Shown: positions 14,037 through 27,265, numbered from the stretch's first letter. The stretch is 64,000 nucleotides of DNA from Lactifluus volemus (GCA_022376515.1 WTXI01000003.1:1240001-1304000), one strand, 5' to 3'. The notes: generated from the letters alone by a model not told the origin. Program-made: numbers and translations.

Positions 14037-15163
14037 AGTACTACTGTAAGGGTGAAAAAAAAAAAAGAGAGAAAATGGAAGATTTGATAAATGTTTTTGG
14101 GGCTGCGGTTTACGGCTATGTATTTGCCATCTCCACACACACGTTGGTTTGTACTGGTACGTAGTGTTTCATGGTCACACCACGACTAAAACGAAATAGC
14201 CACTGGTCTGACTCTCACCAGATCCGAGTCTCACCGGGTGAGCCACTCGGTATTTCATCAACTCACACTACACCAAAACTTTCAGTTCACACCGGTCCTA
14301 CTCGCGATGTGCAGAACGTTGATTCATACAAACTGAATGAGTTGGGAATCTGATCAATTGTTTGCACAGTGTAAATGCATTCTAAGTCTGTAACTTTGGT
14401 CATGATCACTGTAATCCATTACTCATTCATGGAAATTCATCGTCTCGCACGTAACTTGTTGTAATTGCCCGCTCACGACGTACCCTTACGGAACAGGCAC
14501 CTCTTTTTACAGAAGTATCAAAGAGCCATAAGCATTACAATTACAGTAATTTTCCATTTGATCCGAGTCACCACAGAGAAAGATTACCATTCGATCACAA
14601 CTAAAGGCATTGGTTACTGTATCTCTTTGTGTGACTGAAGGAGCTGCTTGCTTCAAGTTGGTAGTAGTGTCCATGAAAATTGAAAGTAGGGCTTGTATTT
14701 GGGGTCGAGTTACACCAGTGTGCTAGTGCATAACTTAACTGGATGTCAGATCCGGTGAGCTCGGGCACTGGTCCAGACCGGACCGCGGCAACACTGAAAC
14801 GGACACCATTTGCCAGTTGGGTTGTTGGTCGTGGGGTGCTGCCGTAAATCGCGGTGCGCCAGCCGTTCCGTGAAAAATGAAATCACCATCGGTATTTCTG
14901 TATGGGCCTCGCAGTTACAGTACTTCATGGCTTCATTGGTCTGCATATCGTTACAACACCATCCAGGGACTGTCTATTTTGTTCCTAGAATGACCGCCCA
15001 CCAACTACAGTATGATCCCACATATGAACTAGCAATATTGTTACAGATCGGGACAGATCTCTGGGATCTGGGACGAATCGGCAAAGGGCGGTTCCATATT
15101 TTAGGCATCAGGGCCAAAAATCCACCAAAAGTCCCAGAGTTGAGCGAACGAAGATGGGTACCA
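14037..15163. other. Intergenic region with recurrent TACTGTA words
   Basis: This separates the convergent small basic protein and membrane protein genes. I see no coding signal. Words of the form TTACAGTA or its reverse complement TACTGTAA occur near 14041, 14541, 14613, 14913 and 15005, more often than expected by eye. The sequence is otherwise AT-rich and non-repetitive. Confidence 0.4.
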
Positions 15164-16794
15164 TCACGGAGGATCAGAACCCAGTTCTGTCAACATTTGT
15201 TTGTGGCTACCTGAAAGGGCGGGGTTCGCCAGAGGGTCCTTAACACCTCGGGGGCCAAAATCTTCATGGCTAGCCATGACAACAGTCGAGTCGTCTGTCG
15301 GAGCAGGGGACGGCGCCGGACCAAACGATACCTGGGAAAGTCTTCCCAGAGGAGTCAAGGGCACATCAGGTTCATGATCACCCCTTCTCTGGCCTAATGG
15401 GCGTGTGCTCACAAAAGCGGGTGAAGAGGATACAAGGGGAACTGAGACGAGCGGGGTATTCGGGGAACTGTGGGGTGGCTCCATCTCGACCTGTTGCTGA
15501 CTTGCCAACTCGAGAATCCGGGCAATGTCAAGGTTCACGAGCGAACCCATATTTGCGCCGACGGCAGGAAATGTAGTCCTACTGCTGCCATCCTGATCTT
15601 CATTGGATCGATCCTTCCCCGATCCAAACCCTGAGGGCGACAGGATGGTCGACCGTTTGGACAACGACGAACTAGATCCCGTATACAAGCCCATGAACCG
15701 TTTTGCGGGGTACACTGGGTCTACGGGCGCCGGGTGGTTGTGCGATTCTGCGAGGGTCCCAGGAAGTCGAGGAGGTACAGGAGGGCCAAGTAGCGAATGG
15801 CGTGGTTCGCCGGTCTGCCTTTGGTTTTGAACGAGTTCGATGGTATCTTGAAAATTTGCGGCACGATTGCGCCGTTCTCGGCGGATGAGGATAAAGCCGA
15901 GAATAAGGATGATGAGGACAACAGAGGGGGAAGCAACAGCAATGGCTATGGTTGCAGACCTAATGAGAGTCAATGAGCCTCACGACACCTTGCTATGATA
16001 AATGATGCAGACCTGGATAAACCCTGGACACCAGCCCCTCTTTCGAGGGCTTGGGTAGTTGGTGCTGTAGAATTGGCTGACAGACATCCGCTTGGGCTGG
16101 ATTCCCCGCCCATCACAGAGAGCAAATCTGTGACCTGACGATTTCCCTGACCATCATCAAAAAGGAGTACTACTTGGAACCCTTGGGCAACGCTCATGAT
16201 ATATGTGAACGTATCGATAGCTTGACTCGTATGGAATTCCACCATCTGTAGACTAGATGATAAAGCCGTTGGGACGAATGCTCTTACGGAAAGATGATTG
16301 GCCAGAGATGAGCTGTTCCGAGAGACTGTGAATGGCGTGCACTGAGACACCGTGCTATCCACTAGCTGGAAAGGGGTAGGGACGGCCATCTCGGTGGATA
16401 TACAAGAGGTATCGTTGGAGGGCTGGATCTGAATAACTTCGGAAACAAGTGCAGCGCCATTCCCCGCCGCATCATCCAAGGAGGCCATTAAAGCAACCCC
16501 TGCTGGAAGAGGCAGAGAAGTGGCATAGGAACCTGAATTCGTAGCGTTGTCCCATGATGATTCGGGAATAGTAAACGAGAGGGGTGTCGAATTGAAAGGA
16601 ACGACGGTCAGTGTGAGAGGGAGTGCAGGAGGTTGGCCGCCATAAAACGACACATTGAAAGGGTCGCACTGTCGGATGGGCGAATATGCTACGAGGTCAA
16701 AAACTGAAAGGGCGACCTGAGGAACGAAAGCTAAAAAGCCCAACAGCTCCAGCAAAGCGAGGAGCATGGACAGGCTTTGTCGAAGGGAAGACAA
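15164..16794 (-). CDS. Type I membrane protein with two tandem extracellular repeats
   Basis: Two exons (16013-16794 and 15164-15959) are joined across a 53-base intron in frame, giving about 525 residues. The N-terminus has a hydrophobic signal segment (LSMLLALLELLGFLAFVPQV). The ectodomain holds two related repeats of about 100 residues. Each begins with a QC-x-PF-x-V block (RQCDPFNVS and SQCTPFTVS), has a central aliphatic/DD region (LMASLDDAAGN and QVVLLFDDGQGN), and ends near a Cys. Several N-glycosylation sequons are present. A single transmembrane helix (IAIAVASPSVVLIILILGFI) is followed by RRERR and a Ser/Pro-rich cytoplasmic tail. This layout is familiar among uncharacterised basidiomycete surface proteins. 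A cell-wall sensing or adhesion role is possible but not shown. It is head-to-head with the BCKDHA gene. Confidence 0.85.
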
Positions 16795-17042
16795 GGTGAG
16801 CCAAATAGAGGCCGTACCGCTCCAAGGTCGGTGGGTGGGTGAATGAGCGAGTCAAGAGGGCCAACTTGAAGATACTAAAATAAGCATGGCGGAGAGAGGC
16901 CGCATTAGCTGTTGCTGCCCGCCCATGTGGATGCCGTGTGAGGATGACTGAATGAAAGATGCGATCTCACTCGAACCATGTGACCACATGCTAAGTTCAC
17001 TCAAGTTAGAGTTAACCCGTCAATTGGATTCTCACTCTCATC
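16795..17042. promoter_or_regulatory. Shared intergenic promoter region
   Basis: These 248 bases lie between the start codons of the divergently transcribed membrane protein (minus) and BCKDHA (plus) genes. Both promoters must start here or overlap. I did not identify a specific TATA or activator site that I would defend. Confidence 0.5.
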
Positions 17043-18901
17043 ATGCTCCGTACTCTTCTGATCCGTCATTTATTCTGCAGATCTTTATCTACTACACCTC
17101 GCTTTCTCTTTCCAGAGAGTTTGGGTTTATTACCTAACTCACAGTCACCTATATCACACAAACCACTTTTCTTCAATGCAGTGTCCGCAGCTGGAAAACA
17201 GCTGCCCGCATACCGGGTCATAGATGGTGTTGGAAACGTGATAGAAGGTGGGGAACTACCGGAGGTGTGTCTGACCTTTGGTCCCTTCTTTTCAGAACAG
17301 AAACTTATCGAGATGACAGCTCGACGAACAACTGGCACGCGAGATGTTCGTCCTCATTTGCCTTGTCCGAAAGCGCTGTCTCAAAAATCATTCATAGTTA
17401 TAAGAACATGGTTCTCCTTCCCATCATCGACAACGTGTTATATAATATTCAGCGTCAAGGAAAGATATCCTTCTATGTACGTCGTTTCCAATCCCTGTCG
17501 TATGTACTCCCCAATCTAATCCAAGTTACACCCAATCCAGATGACATCTGTATGCTGGTCTTTCGTTTCTATGCAAGGTAACTCACGTTGTATCAGTATG
17601 GTGAAGAGGCGACGATCATCGGAACTGCTGCGGCCCTCCTTCCTGACGACGAGTACGTTGCCTTATCTAGATATCAATCTCATTTACCAGTACTCTACAA
17701 TTTTGCACAGGGTACTTGGTAAGCCGTAAAAATCTACAGTGCTACGTGTCATTAATTTGTCAACAGGACAATACCGGGAATTGGGTGTCTTGCTCTGGCG
17801 GGGATGGGGAATCGACGCCACCATGGCACAGTGCTTTGGAAACGAACAAGATCTGTCTGGAAAGGGCCGGCAGATGCCAGTGGTACGTCTTCTCTCCCGA
17901 TTACCCCTCATTCACTCTCTAATCAGTATTGAAAATAGCACTGGGGCTCGCCCAAACATCACTTCCACACAATCTCATCCCCGTTAGGCACACAGATCCC
18001 ACAAGCTGCTGGCGTTGCGTACGCACTTCGACGTGACGCGACGAGGCGAGGCAAAAATTGTGCTGTAGTTTATTTTGGCGAAGGGGCAGCGTCTGAGGGT
18101 GACTTTCACGCGGGAATGCTGTTTGCCTCGACTGTTGCATCACCAACTCTTTTTATTGCGCGCAATAATGGCTTTGCCATCTCAACACCGGCCTCGGAAC
18201 AATATTTTGGTGATGGAATAGCAGCCCGTGGCGTTGGCTATGGCATTGACACCATACGCGTTGATGGAAACGACGTGTTGGCTGTTCTGAATGCGACACG
18301 AGAGGCGCGTCGCAGATGTGTAGAAAGTGGCAGAGGTGTGCTTCTCGAGGCTATGACGTATCGGTATAGTCTTTCCTTCCTTCGCGAGAGATGGGAACTC
18401 TAGTCTGATATTTGCAGAGTCGGACACCACTCCACGTCAGACGATTCGTTTGCGTACCGTGCACGGCAGGAGGTCGAAGATCGTAAGCGTATCGATAACC
18501 CTATCTCACGGTATAGGCTCTTCCTCAAGAACCGAAACTGGTGGTCGGATGCGGAGGAGGTTGAGCTCAAGGAGTCGCTCAAGAAGGATGTCATGCGTGC
18601 TCTCAAGCATGCCGAGGGCTTGAAACGTCATGAACTCAGTGAACTTTTTTCTGATATGTACGGCGGCGAGGAGCCCCTGAATCTCGTGGGTGTTTCTCCA
18701 CCCTTTTCAGTCTCCGGATCACGAAACCTGACATTACTCTTGTTCTTGCAGAAGGAACAAAGGGAGGAGCTTATACGACTTCTTCAAAAGTATGGGAACG
18801 CATGGGGGCCGTGGAAAGCCGAGCTAAAGAAGTTCAAGGACAATGGGGAGAGTCTCCTCGGGCGCGTAGGCTCAACGACGAACAAGGGAGAGACCGGGTA
18901 G
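17043..18901 (+). CDS. Branched-chain 2-oxoacid dehydrogenase E1 alpha subunit, mitochondrial
   Basis: With the beta subunit this thiamine-diphosphate enzyme decarboxylates the 2-oxoacids of Val, Leu and Ile. The start at 17043 gives an Arg/Ser-rich mitochondrial presequence ([20 protein letters not shown]). Following segments include [45 protein letters not shown], the ThDP-binding [13 protein letters not shown] with RNNGFAIST, and the phosphorylation-loop-like [16 protein letters not shown] near 18420. The protein ends at TAG 18899-18901. About eight GT-AG introns can be followed and no frame correction is needed. The [11 protein letters not shown] segment separates it from pyruvate dehydrogenase E1 alpha. 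Confidence 0.93.
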
Positions 18902-20259
18902 ATGTATTTGTTTGTATCGTCCAATATCATAGCGCCCTTCCCCACTTCAACTCTCCCCTCCCTGCTGCAGCCCCTTTGTGAGGGAAGAGAATGGTATCAA
19001 AGTTGGGATTGCACCGGTCTGACCGTTTATCCGTTCGCCCTGGGTGACTATCGTAATAAAGCTTCTGTGGAAGGTGGAAGGTGCTACAGTGGCGATACTG
19101 TAACCAATGCAGCGGAACCTTGTTTGCGACCGTAAACGGAAATCTTTTACCACGACAGCAAAATGCCAGTAAGTTACTGTAGTAACTTAGCTTACGAGAA
19201 GACGTCGTGGGGTATGAAAAAGTATTGCCATCGCGATGGGGCTAGGCCCGATCCTGTACTTCCTCTGTTCAATCAACCTGATCGTGTATGTTACTTACTC
19301 GAAGCCAAGCGAGTATCCAAGGGAGGCACAGTGCATTAAGATTATATGGTACAGTACTATGTGTCTGCGCCAGTGTGTGGGATTAAACAGGCTGATCACT
19401 GAAGCCGTAAAATAGCCAGTAGTAACTGGATACCGAACCCACAATTCTAGAAAGTCCAAGAAGGACGATTCTACTAATACCGCTCATTCAAAAGGAACCA
19501 TGTGCATCTGGGCCAAATTGACTCGGATAGGAAGGGGCCAACCCGACTCGGACACCCGGTTAAAACATAGTTTCGCTGCCGATTCTGTACCTGAGGCCTG
19601 AGGCCTGACGTCTCGCGAAGCGATCTACAAGTACCTGGACTCCTAGAGGCTCTCCGACGTGATTGGCAGGGCGCAGCCGTGCGCGACGCTAACACCGCAG
19701 CAGCACGACTGGTAGACCTCCGAGTCGATTTTCATAAAATATGTTTTTGGCACGGGCGGCCGGGCATGACAACCCGCCAGACATGGCCCACCACACGGAA
19801 ACCAAATATGAGTCAATGAAGACATGTCCATATTCAAGATTGAGGCTCGAAGCAACTAGTTCGATACGGTAGCCGCAGTGGCAGTGGATAGTGACCAAAA
19901 CCGCAAGTGAGTTCGATGGGACGCGCGCAGGCTTGCTCAATCACAATGAAACGCAAACCGCGTGTTTAACTTAATACTTATCCTCAAATGTCCTAGATGT
20001 AGATGTGGGAACCAGAACCCCGCTTAAATTGAGTTTATGGTGATTGACCACCCCGGCGGCGACCCCTTGCCGCTTAACAGGGATGGGGGTTCAGATAACA
20101 TACAGTACTGTTACGCTATTCAATATGATTACAGGCGCCAAGGAACATCGGATTGCCCTGAATATACGATTGTACTATAGGGTACTGTAAGGAAGGTACA
20201 GCACTGGTCTGGTAGAAATCTGATAGGACGGGATCGTGGGATCGGGGGATTCGCAGCAA
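18902..20259. other. Intergenic region, non-coding
   Basis: About 1.36 kb lies between the convergent BCKDHA and SMC6 3' ends. TACTGTA/TACAGTA words are frequent (near 19096, 19175, 19350, 20103 and 20182), and one copy near 19171-19187 is part of a larger inverted repeat, AGTTACTGTAGTAACT. The short open frames show no protein features. Confidence 0.45.
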
Positions 20260-23200
20260 TTACGCTACAGCAGTACCCCCCGCCAAGGTGCCCTGCCCGC
20301 GCTCTGGGTCTGGCATGAGGTGCACGCGTACGGTAGGACCAACATGAATATTTTGCATATTCTGCGGAGTAATAAGTATGTACTGCTTCCCGTCAGACGA
20401 GTTTGCTGTGTCAATCTGGAATCAGGTTTTAGCTGGGCTGGTTCCTAGCGAGCCATGAAACCATACCATCATCTTCATGCTAATGCGGCGGTTGACGGCA
20501 TCCATGAACACGTCGAACTCATCTAAATTATCGTGAAGCTTGTGAACTTTTAGGGGGGGTTATGGAGGCATACCAAGGCAGCGAATGGGACTTCCTATGG
20601 ATTCCCACATAGCTAAAAGCAGGCAAATAGTTGCAAAGGACTTCTCGCCGCCACTGAGCGAACGCGGATCTTTATCTCGGTTTCCACCTTGGGTACCATT
20701 CAAGTCATCAGTTTGGACCTATGACCGTATCAGGTGGGCGTGTAGTCCAGGGAGCAGAGAGGTTACTACACCTTCAACTGCAACGTTCCGTCGTGGTGGT
20801 TGAAAAGGACCTTCCCGAAATACCCGCGGTTTGAAAGATGGTATTGAAACACGACCTTGCAACGGAAGGCAATGTGGCGACGGAAGTCGTGCCATTTCTC
20901 CAAGCGGAGACGAAGCGACTGCTTGAGAGCCTATGTTTCATGTCAGCGGGGGGTGATAGAGCAAGAATGTCATGCATTCACCTTGTTAAGGGATGCCATA
21001 CTCCTCAAATCCTTTTGTGCCGTCTCAAGCGCAGCTCGCGCTTTGTTGACCTCAGCCGCCATCTCCTCTACTGAAGCGCCTTGTCTGCCAATTACGAATG
21101 AACATGTGCATCTATACATTGAACTGCAACGTACTGTTTCTCGCGATCTTTCAAAGCAGCTTGGACAGATTCGAGGTTGCGCTTAACCGTTGCTGCTTTC
21201 CTCACATTCTCAACACGAGGACAGATCTGTTCTGCTGCTTTTGTCCAGTTCTTCAAGCCAAGAGCGTAAGAAAAAGATGCAAAATCAGGAGTACCAACCA
21301 TCATCAACTCACCTCAAACTCTTGTTGGACAAGGTTCAGGTCCTCCCTTGCCTCCCGAACCTTCTTTTCCTCCTCAAGAAGCTTTTTAGCCCAGTGCTGC
21401 TGTTGATTCTGGGCAGTGAGTCGCTGTTCAGCAGCCTGCGTGACGCGAGCCTAAAGCCTGGGGGTGAGGAATGCCGATATAATGAATAGGATGCACACGC
21501 CAACCTGAGCCTCTTGTCGTCGACCATCAAACTCTTCAATCTGCTTCTTGACCTCATTCAACTCCTTGAGTAGAGGTTCCTGTGCTTGGTTAATTACTGC
21601 CTTTTGCTCAGCGATGCTCTTATATTGAGCCATGAGGGACTCTTTTTCGGCCACCATTTCCTACGGATGGCCCTTTAGAAGGTTGAAACTGTTGGGAAGT
21701 ATGACGTACCCTCAGCGCTTCGTCTAGCCCAGACGTTTCGACAAGCACGTTATCATTGGCCTCCGTCTGCAGGGAATCGCGGGCTGTCCTCAAGTCGTTC
21801 ATCTGTCGATGAATATCTCGGCATTGTCGCTGGAAACCTCTATGAGGACTGTGCAGTTGAGTGTAATTCAACAGAATCGTACATCTCGTGATTCAACCTC
21901 GCGTTGGGCCTGTGTGAAGCGATTACGCAATTCACTAATCCGGGAAGTCAATGTTTTGAGAGTTGTGTCTGCCGAGGCCGCCCTTTCTTGCCAATGTCTG
22001 CGATCAAGAAAGATATGACTATACAGACATACATGTTACGGCTTTGAGAAACAAACCGGAGCTGAGACTCGGCGCTCTGATCAGTGAAGAGTAAGTTTCG
22101 AGGATCCTTAGCCCTCAATGATTGCATTGGTTGCGATTGTCCACCACCATCGCTGAGGAGGGACTTGAGTTATAGAAGGACTCGAACGAAGGTTCGGGAC
22201 ACAAACCTCCAGCGTTGCACACGCCATAAGTCTGCGGTCTGGCACTGCCCACCTCTTTCAATGCCACTCAGTAACTCGTCCGCCGCCTTGCGTGTCGGGG
22301 CTAGGAGAATTCGTTCAATCTTAGCTTGATTGATGAGTATGCGGAGAACGAATTCATCGGACACCTGAGAAGTAAAAGTGGGCTGTATAAGAATCGAGCT
22401 AAGATAGGGGCAAAACTTACATTAATGACACGAAGGATGGTGGGATAGTTGGGTGGGGGTTCCCCAGACTTGTAATCGAACAGGTCAACCTCCGACACAA
22501 ATACGGTGGTGTTCGGACTAAGATAAACGTTAACACCAAACGAAGGGAAAATAAGATTTCGATATACGAACTTCCCGCTCTCTTTTAACAGTCCCTTCAA
22601 TATCGGAAGGTCTCGACTATCCGTGACAGCGAAAGATCCCATATGAGCACCGAGAACGATTCTCAGCAATCAGCCCAAATACGATCTTTCACTTTCACGT
22701 AGACACCAAGCGGGCCAACAGGCCTCTGTCCATGCCATTTCATTCTTCCGATACGCTCCAGAACTTTCTGGAGATCACGCCCATATGGCGCAAGGGAGTT
22801 GTTTTGCTGGTCAACGCAACGCTGGATCTGCTCACGAAAATCCAGCACAGATCGTTTTGCGATCTCGATCTCTCGGTCGACCTGATCGCCTTCAACACGT
22901 AAAGCGTCGACCTCATTTTTCTTCTCGAGGACTAGCGCCTCTGATTGTTTCAGGTTCGCCTCAGCGGCTTGGATATCGAGGACGGCCTGTTGCAAGCGCT
23001 GGCTTAGTTCATCTTGCTTAGACTGTGAATACTCGGCAATTTTGGCTTTTTCAGCCGCCATTCGGCTTTCCAGTTGCTGCATCGCCCCCTTGGTGTTCTT
23101 CAGGTTCTCACTAATTGAGTGTTCGTCGGACTAGTATCGTCGAAGGTTCTCAGCCAGAAGAAATCAAAACGAAGTTCGAGTCCCAAATTACCTTCAACTC

Positions 23201-24875
23201 GTTGAGCTTATCTTGTTGGCACGCATGGTCTCGTTTAGGCTTTCTTCTTGTCGATAAGATGATTGATATTACCGAGGTTTTCATGCTCTCTCTCGTGCAT
23301 CTCAACCGCGGCAGTAGCCGTATTGAAATTTTCCTACACCAGAGCTGAGCTGATTGTGCAATTGTGGTCAAGACACGTACGTCGGCTCCATCTAGACTGC
23401 GTTGAATCTTCGGTATGCGTTGTTCCAGCTTATGCACTTCAGTGGCTTTTTCTGTCACCTCCTGCCAGGCATTCAACATTAGTAGAGGCATGGAACAGTG
23501 TAGTAGACGACGAACTCCCTGCTTGGTCGCTACATGAGCCCATGCTAATTCTTTCGTGAGTTCGTCCGCTTTATGCCTCTGCTCCCTGGCTTTGGATGCT
23601 TCCTCGAAGCGAGTTAGAACCTCCTTATAGTGAGCTTGGAGGTCTGGGATGGCTTCCTTCTTGCGCATGAGGACCTTGGAAGTTTGGGAGATATTTTCGA
23701 GACATGTCTCATACTCTTCGCTCAGCTGACTTAGCTGAGTGCCACGGAGAAAGAACTGGGAATACGTGAGGCTAGGACTGCGAAACAAAACGACGCGACG
23801 TTTACTTTGTATTTGTCAGATGGGTGGGAAGAGCTCAGGAACTGCCTGGCCGCGTCTGGATTGCACAATCAGGTCATAGATATAAATGACAATCGAAGTT
23901 CCTCAAATACCCTGTGTCAGGACATTCATGGGGTTGTCGACTTGGATATTCATGTGATCACAGATGGCAGAAAGCTCTTCACGCTTAGTCGAGATTAGCC
24001 TGCCATCCTTACTCTTGATCTTGTACGACGACGCTCCTTCCTTGGAGAATCGGCGAGTGATCACGATAGAATCCCCGTAGAGATCAGGCTTATAAGCTTC
24101 TTCTCCCTGATTTTTGAGGTTAATCGTTACTTCTGCAGCACTAACCTCAATGCAACTCGTCACCACAGGTAAGGATGTCAATGAAAAGGACACGTACGGT
24201 TGACCTTCTCGAATGAACGCTTTCAGCCATTCCCCCGGCCGGTCGATGTAGCCTTGCCCCCTAATGCCACAGTGATGCTGAAAGGACAGCACTCTTACCA
24301 CCTGTGCAGCAAATTTGAGAGGATCTCACGTCACCAACGAGCTATACGCACTTCCGTTGTGACCTATCAGATAATCATGAACGTGAATACCTTACAATGA
24401 GCCGTTCTACACACCTATGATGAAGTTATCTGAGGGCCGAATTTGAACGTAAGGCACTTGTGGCACATGAATTGGTGCATCTCAATGGACTCGATTATAC
24501 CAAACTTTGCAGCACCCTGTCGAAGCGAGTGTTAGGACAGATGAAGAAAGTATAGGGTAAAACTCACCCCTTGTTGCTTGTTCTTTGACGTATCGACTCA
24601 CGAATGGACTCTTCGTGCTCCTCCTCGAAGCGTTCCTGGGAGACTTCATCCTCCACTGCGCGAGTCTCGTGCATTGCGGAGATGTCATCATCATCGTCAA
24701 CTCGGATGTCATTCAAGATGTCATTGTCATCCCTTGCACGCGCCTTGCCTTTGGATTTCGAAGATCGACGGTTCTCTGCTTGGTCTTCAAGACGGGATCG
24801 CTTGGTCCCAGATGAGCTACCCTCTTGGTCACCCTGTTCATCGTCGCTTTCTATTACTGCTCGGCGTTTGGCCAT
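20260..24875 (-). CDS. SMC6: SMC6, structural maintenance of chromosomes protein 6
   Basis: SMC6 is a core ATPase of the SMC5/6 complex, which acts in recombination repair and sister-chromatid resolution and carries a SUMO ligase subunit. The start at 24875 is followed by an acidic, Lys-rich N-terminus. The head domain begins with IESIEMHQFMCHK (about 24480) and the Walker A block HNGSGKSAVLSALT, split by introns near 24300-24390. EVTINLKNQGEEAYKPDLYG and ICDHMNIQVDNPMNVLTQ (about 23910-24140) are SMC6-type. A long coiled coil with the hinge near 22200-22700 follows. The C-terminal head has LDEFDVFMDAVNRRISMKMM near 20500, and the last exon ends at TAA 20260. Several one-base deletions occur, including three in the Walker A exons (near 24230-24420). 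There are about 20 introns, so the interior exon ends are approximate. Confidence 0.9.
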
Positions 24876-25275
24876 GAGTGTTCGAGCGCGAGGGCGGATG
24901 CTGTCACCGCTCCGTGTCGCGTCGCGCGTCCCGTGTTCCTAAATATAGCCAAACGTTACCACGTGCATTTGCTTTTCTATCTGCATTTTTAAAAATTGTC
25001 AACAACAAAGAAATGAATGAAATGAGAAAAGAACAAGCACATGCGCTGGCATTTTTTTCAGATGTCCTTGTGAGAGAAGGAGGGGGAATTTGAGGGAAAT
25101 CTCTGTTGATAAGCTTTGGCAACGCGATAATTTGATTTTGATTTATTTGCAACCTCTGCGACCATGGCACCGTGAGCTCAGTCGCATATATCTCTCCCAT
25201 TCCTCTTGCCTTTATTTATACGCACGTCCGCACACTCTTTTTTTCATCACACTCTTTTTTTTGTCATCAATCGGA
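24876..25275. promoter_or_regulatory. Divergent promoter region between SMC6 and a membrane protein gene
   Basis: This 400-base spacer separates two start codons on opposite strands. It contains T-rich tracts near 25230-25260 just upstream of the plus-strand start, a common fungal core-promoter composition. No individual binding site is claimed. Confidence 0.4.
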
Positions 25276-26521
25276 ATGTCCCTCGCTAGTGGTAGACCTC
25301 CTTTTGCGACAGACGAACATAGGTATCAGCCGTCGCCAAGGCATGATCCCAATGTACGTACCTCTGCATACAATCAGTAAGTTCTTTTCCATTTCTCGTC
25401 TGTAGAGAAATCATTCATCCTTTCTTGAAGCTACGATGGATATCTGAATGGTGGGTTCGACCAGATAGAAATGTTACTGAGATATGCTTATGGATGGGGT
25501 TTAGGCAACAATTTCAATGGTGGGACCCGCAACAGGCAGGCAGAGCCTGACCAGTTCGCCCCACAACAGATGCCAGTACCCCTCGCCGCTCCCAAACCAG
25601 GATATGCCGCTCCAATTGCTGCACTGAACATGTCCCAGCCAGCATTCTCTCCCGATACCGCTCCCCAAAGGCACCAATTTCCACCTGACCCCAGCCATCC
25701 TCATGTGCAGAACGACCAGCTGGGGGCTCCTCGTATGCCTGCTGCCGTCGCTCGGTTCCCCCCCCTCCGGTGGCGCCCATCCCTGTCCCTAGCACTCCTC
25801 ATCCGCTACCCCCGACCATGAGCCCCATTCTTCCTGTTTTTGCGCGACCGTCGAAACCTACTCAGACTCAAGACGTCGACGTCAAATGGGGACCAGAGTC
25901 TATATTACGTGGAAATTCCGAGGAGAAGCTGCTTCCTCGACGTGGAGAGATGGGTGACGACTTCTGGAGACGCTTCAGTATGGTCGCCAGAGAGGATAGC
26001 AAAAAACCGAACTCTCAGAAGCAAAGGTACGATCACACCTTGGGATACTCACGTATCATGTTGAGATGGTCTCTCCAGCGCATGGCTTCGTAAAACTCAG
26101 AGTGACACGAATCGTATGTCCCGTTGGATCTGGGTCGTTGGCCTCTTTCTTCTCGTCGTAAGTTCTGAATGCTGTTCTCGATGTAGCCCAACACCTCATG
26201 ACGTGATTGCAGGGAGTTGGTCTTGGGATCGCGGGAGGTTTGTATCTTTCCCATAAGTCAGCCCCTCATCAGGACCCTACCGCACTTGGTGGAGGCGCAG
26301 ACCAGGGTAACGCCATAACAAGTGCGCAACAAGCGACTATTAGCTCACCATCACATGTTACACCCACGAACACCGTCGCTCGACGCTCCCCCTCCGACTC
26401 GTTTCCAAGTCCGGCACCAAGCGTATCCATCCGCGCCGTTCAAATATTACATCCCCGTGGCTCCAACTTCGGTCGTGTCCCCTCTCGTCACCGTCGATAT
26501 CTCAACCGCGCCATTACCTGA
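25276..26521 (+). CDS. Uncharacterised single-span membrane protein
   Basis: The protein starts MSLASGRPPFATDEHRYQ, followed by an intron and a long Pro/Gln-rich cytosolic-type region. A compact conserved-looking block follows: DVKWGPESILRGNSEEKLLP and GDDFWRRFSMVARED (about 25880-26000). After an intron comes SAWLRKTQSDTNRMSRWIW, which leads directly into one transmembrane helix (WVVGLFLLVGVGLGIAGGLY). The C-terminal part is Ser/Thr/Pro-rich. The C-run at 25758-25765 is one base short for the frame to continue. The FW-RRFSMVA and WLRKTQ...RWIWVVG blocks resemble a family I associate with basidiomycetes, without known function. With no N-terminal signal, a C-terminus-out (type II) topology is likely. 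The exact stop (26519-26521) is less sure because of possible frame errors downstream. Confidence 0.65.
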
Positions 26522-27265
26522 TCAATCCACAACCCATCTCAGTTGCTTTTTTCCCCCTGTGACTGGCGTTTTTTCGAACCAGCTTCCCATCCGCTCGTTT
26601 CTCTCAACATCGATCAACATACCCTTTGAATGACTTTCACATCTTTCTATCGCATTCTATATTTCATTCTTCATGTTAGATACCGTCATTATCACTATTG
26701 ATTCTCGGGACAGCGCACAAAGGCTTACCTCCGATCTGGATGCTTCCAGGGGGTTGCCAGTCACATATTCGTAGCCTTGACCCTCAGCATTTCTTTTTAC
26801 TTTTGGCCGACCGACTTGGTCTATGTTCATGTTGTGCCCAATCATGTGGTGATCTACTAATGCATTTACATCCAGTCTATTTATTCATCTGTGCACACTA
26901 TTGCATGCATCTTACCCGTACAATGCAACATGATTTGCTATTCAGAGATATCTCTTTTACTGTAATCTACGATTAAAAATATATCAGTAAGTTGCAAACG
27001 TTATACTGGTATACAGGTATGTATGCGAGGCAAGGGATGCGGCATGGCAGGTCCTTGTGTTGCTCCAACGAAGTTAAACGATGAACTTTGCGACGTGGGC
27101 GCGTAGATCATGCACGGGAATGGACTCTAGGGGAAATTTTTTGATAATGCTAGATGGAGAAATCCATGGAACGAAGATTATTGCTGGTGTTGTTGAAAGG
27201 GGCATGCATGGCGTGTGTCGTGATGATGCGAACGAAAGAACGAACGAGCGAGCGAGCGAGTTGAA
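26522..27265. other. Convergent intergenic region
   Basis: This contains the 3' flanks of the plus-strand membrane protein and the minus-strand ULP2 gene. I see no coding signal. A simple-sequence tract lies at its right end. Confidence 0.4.
27229..27262. repeat. Tetranucleotide microsatellite
   Basis: A GAAC/GAGC-type tetranucleotide tract (GAACGAAAGAACGAACGAGC, then repeated GAGC units) ends immediately before the ULP2 stop codon. It is a short simple repeat in the 3' flank. Confidence 0.7.
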
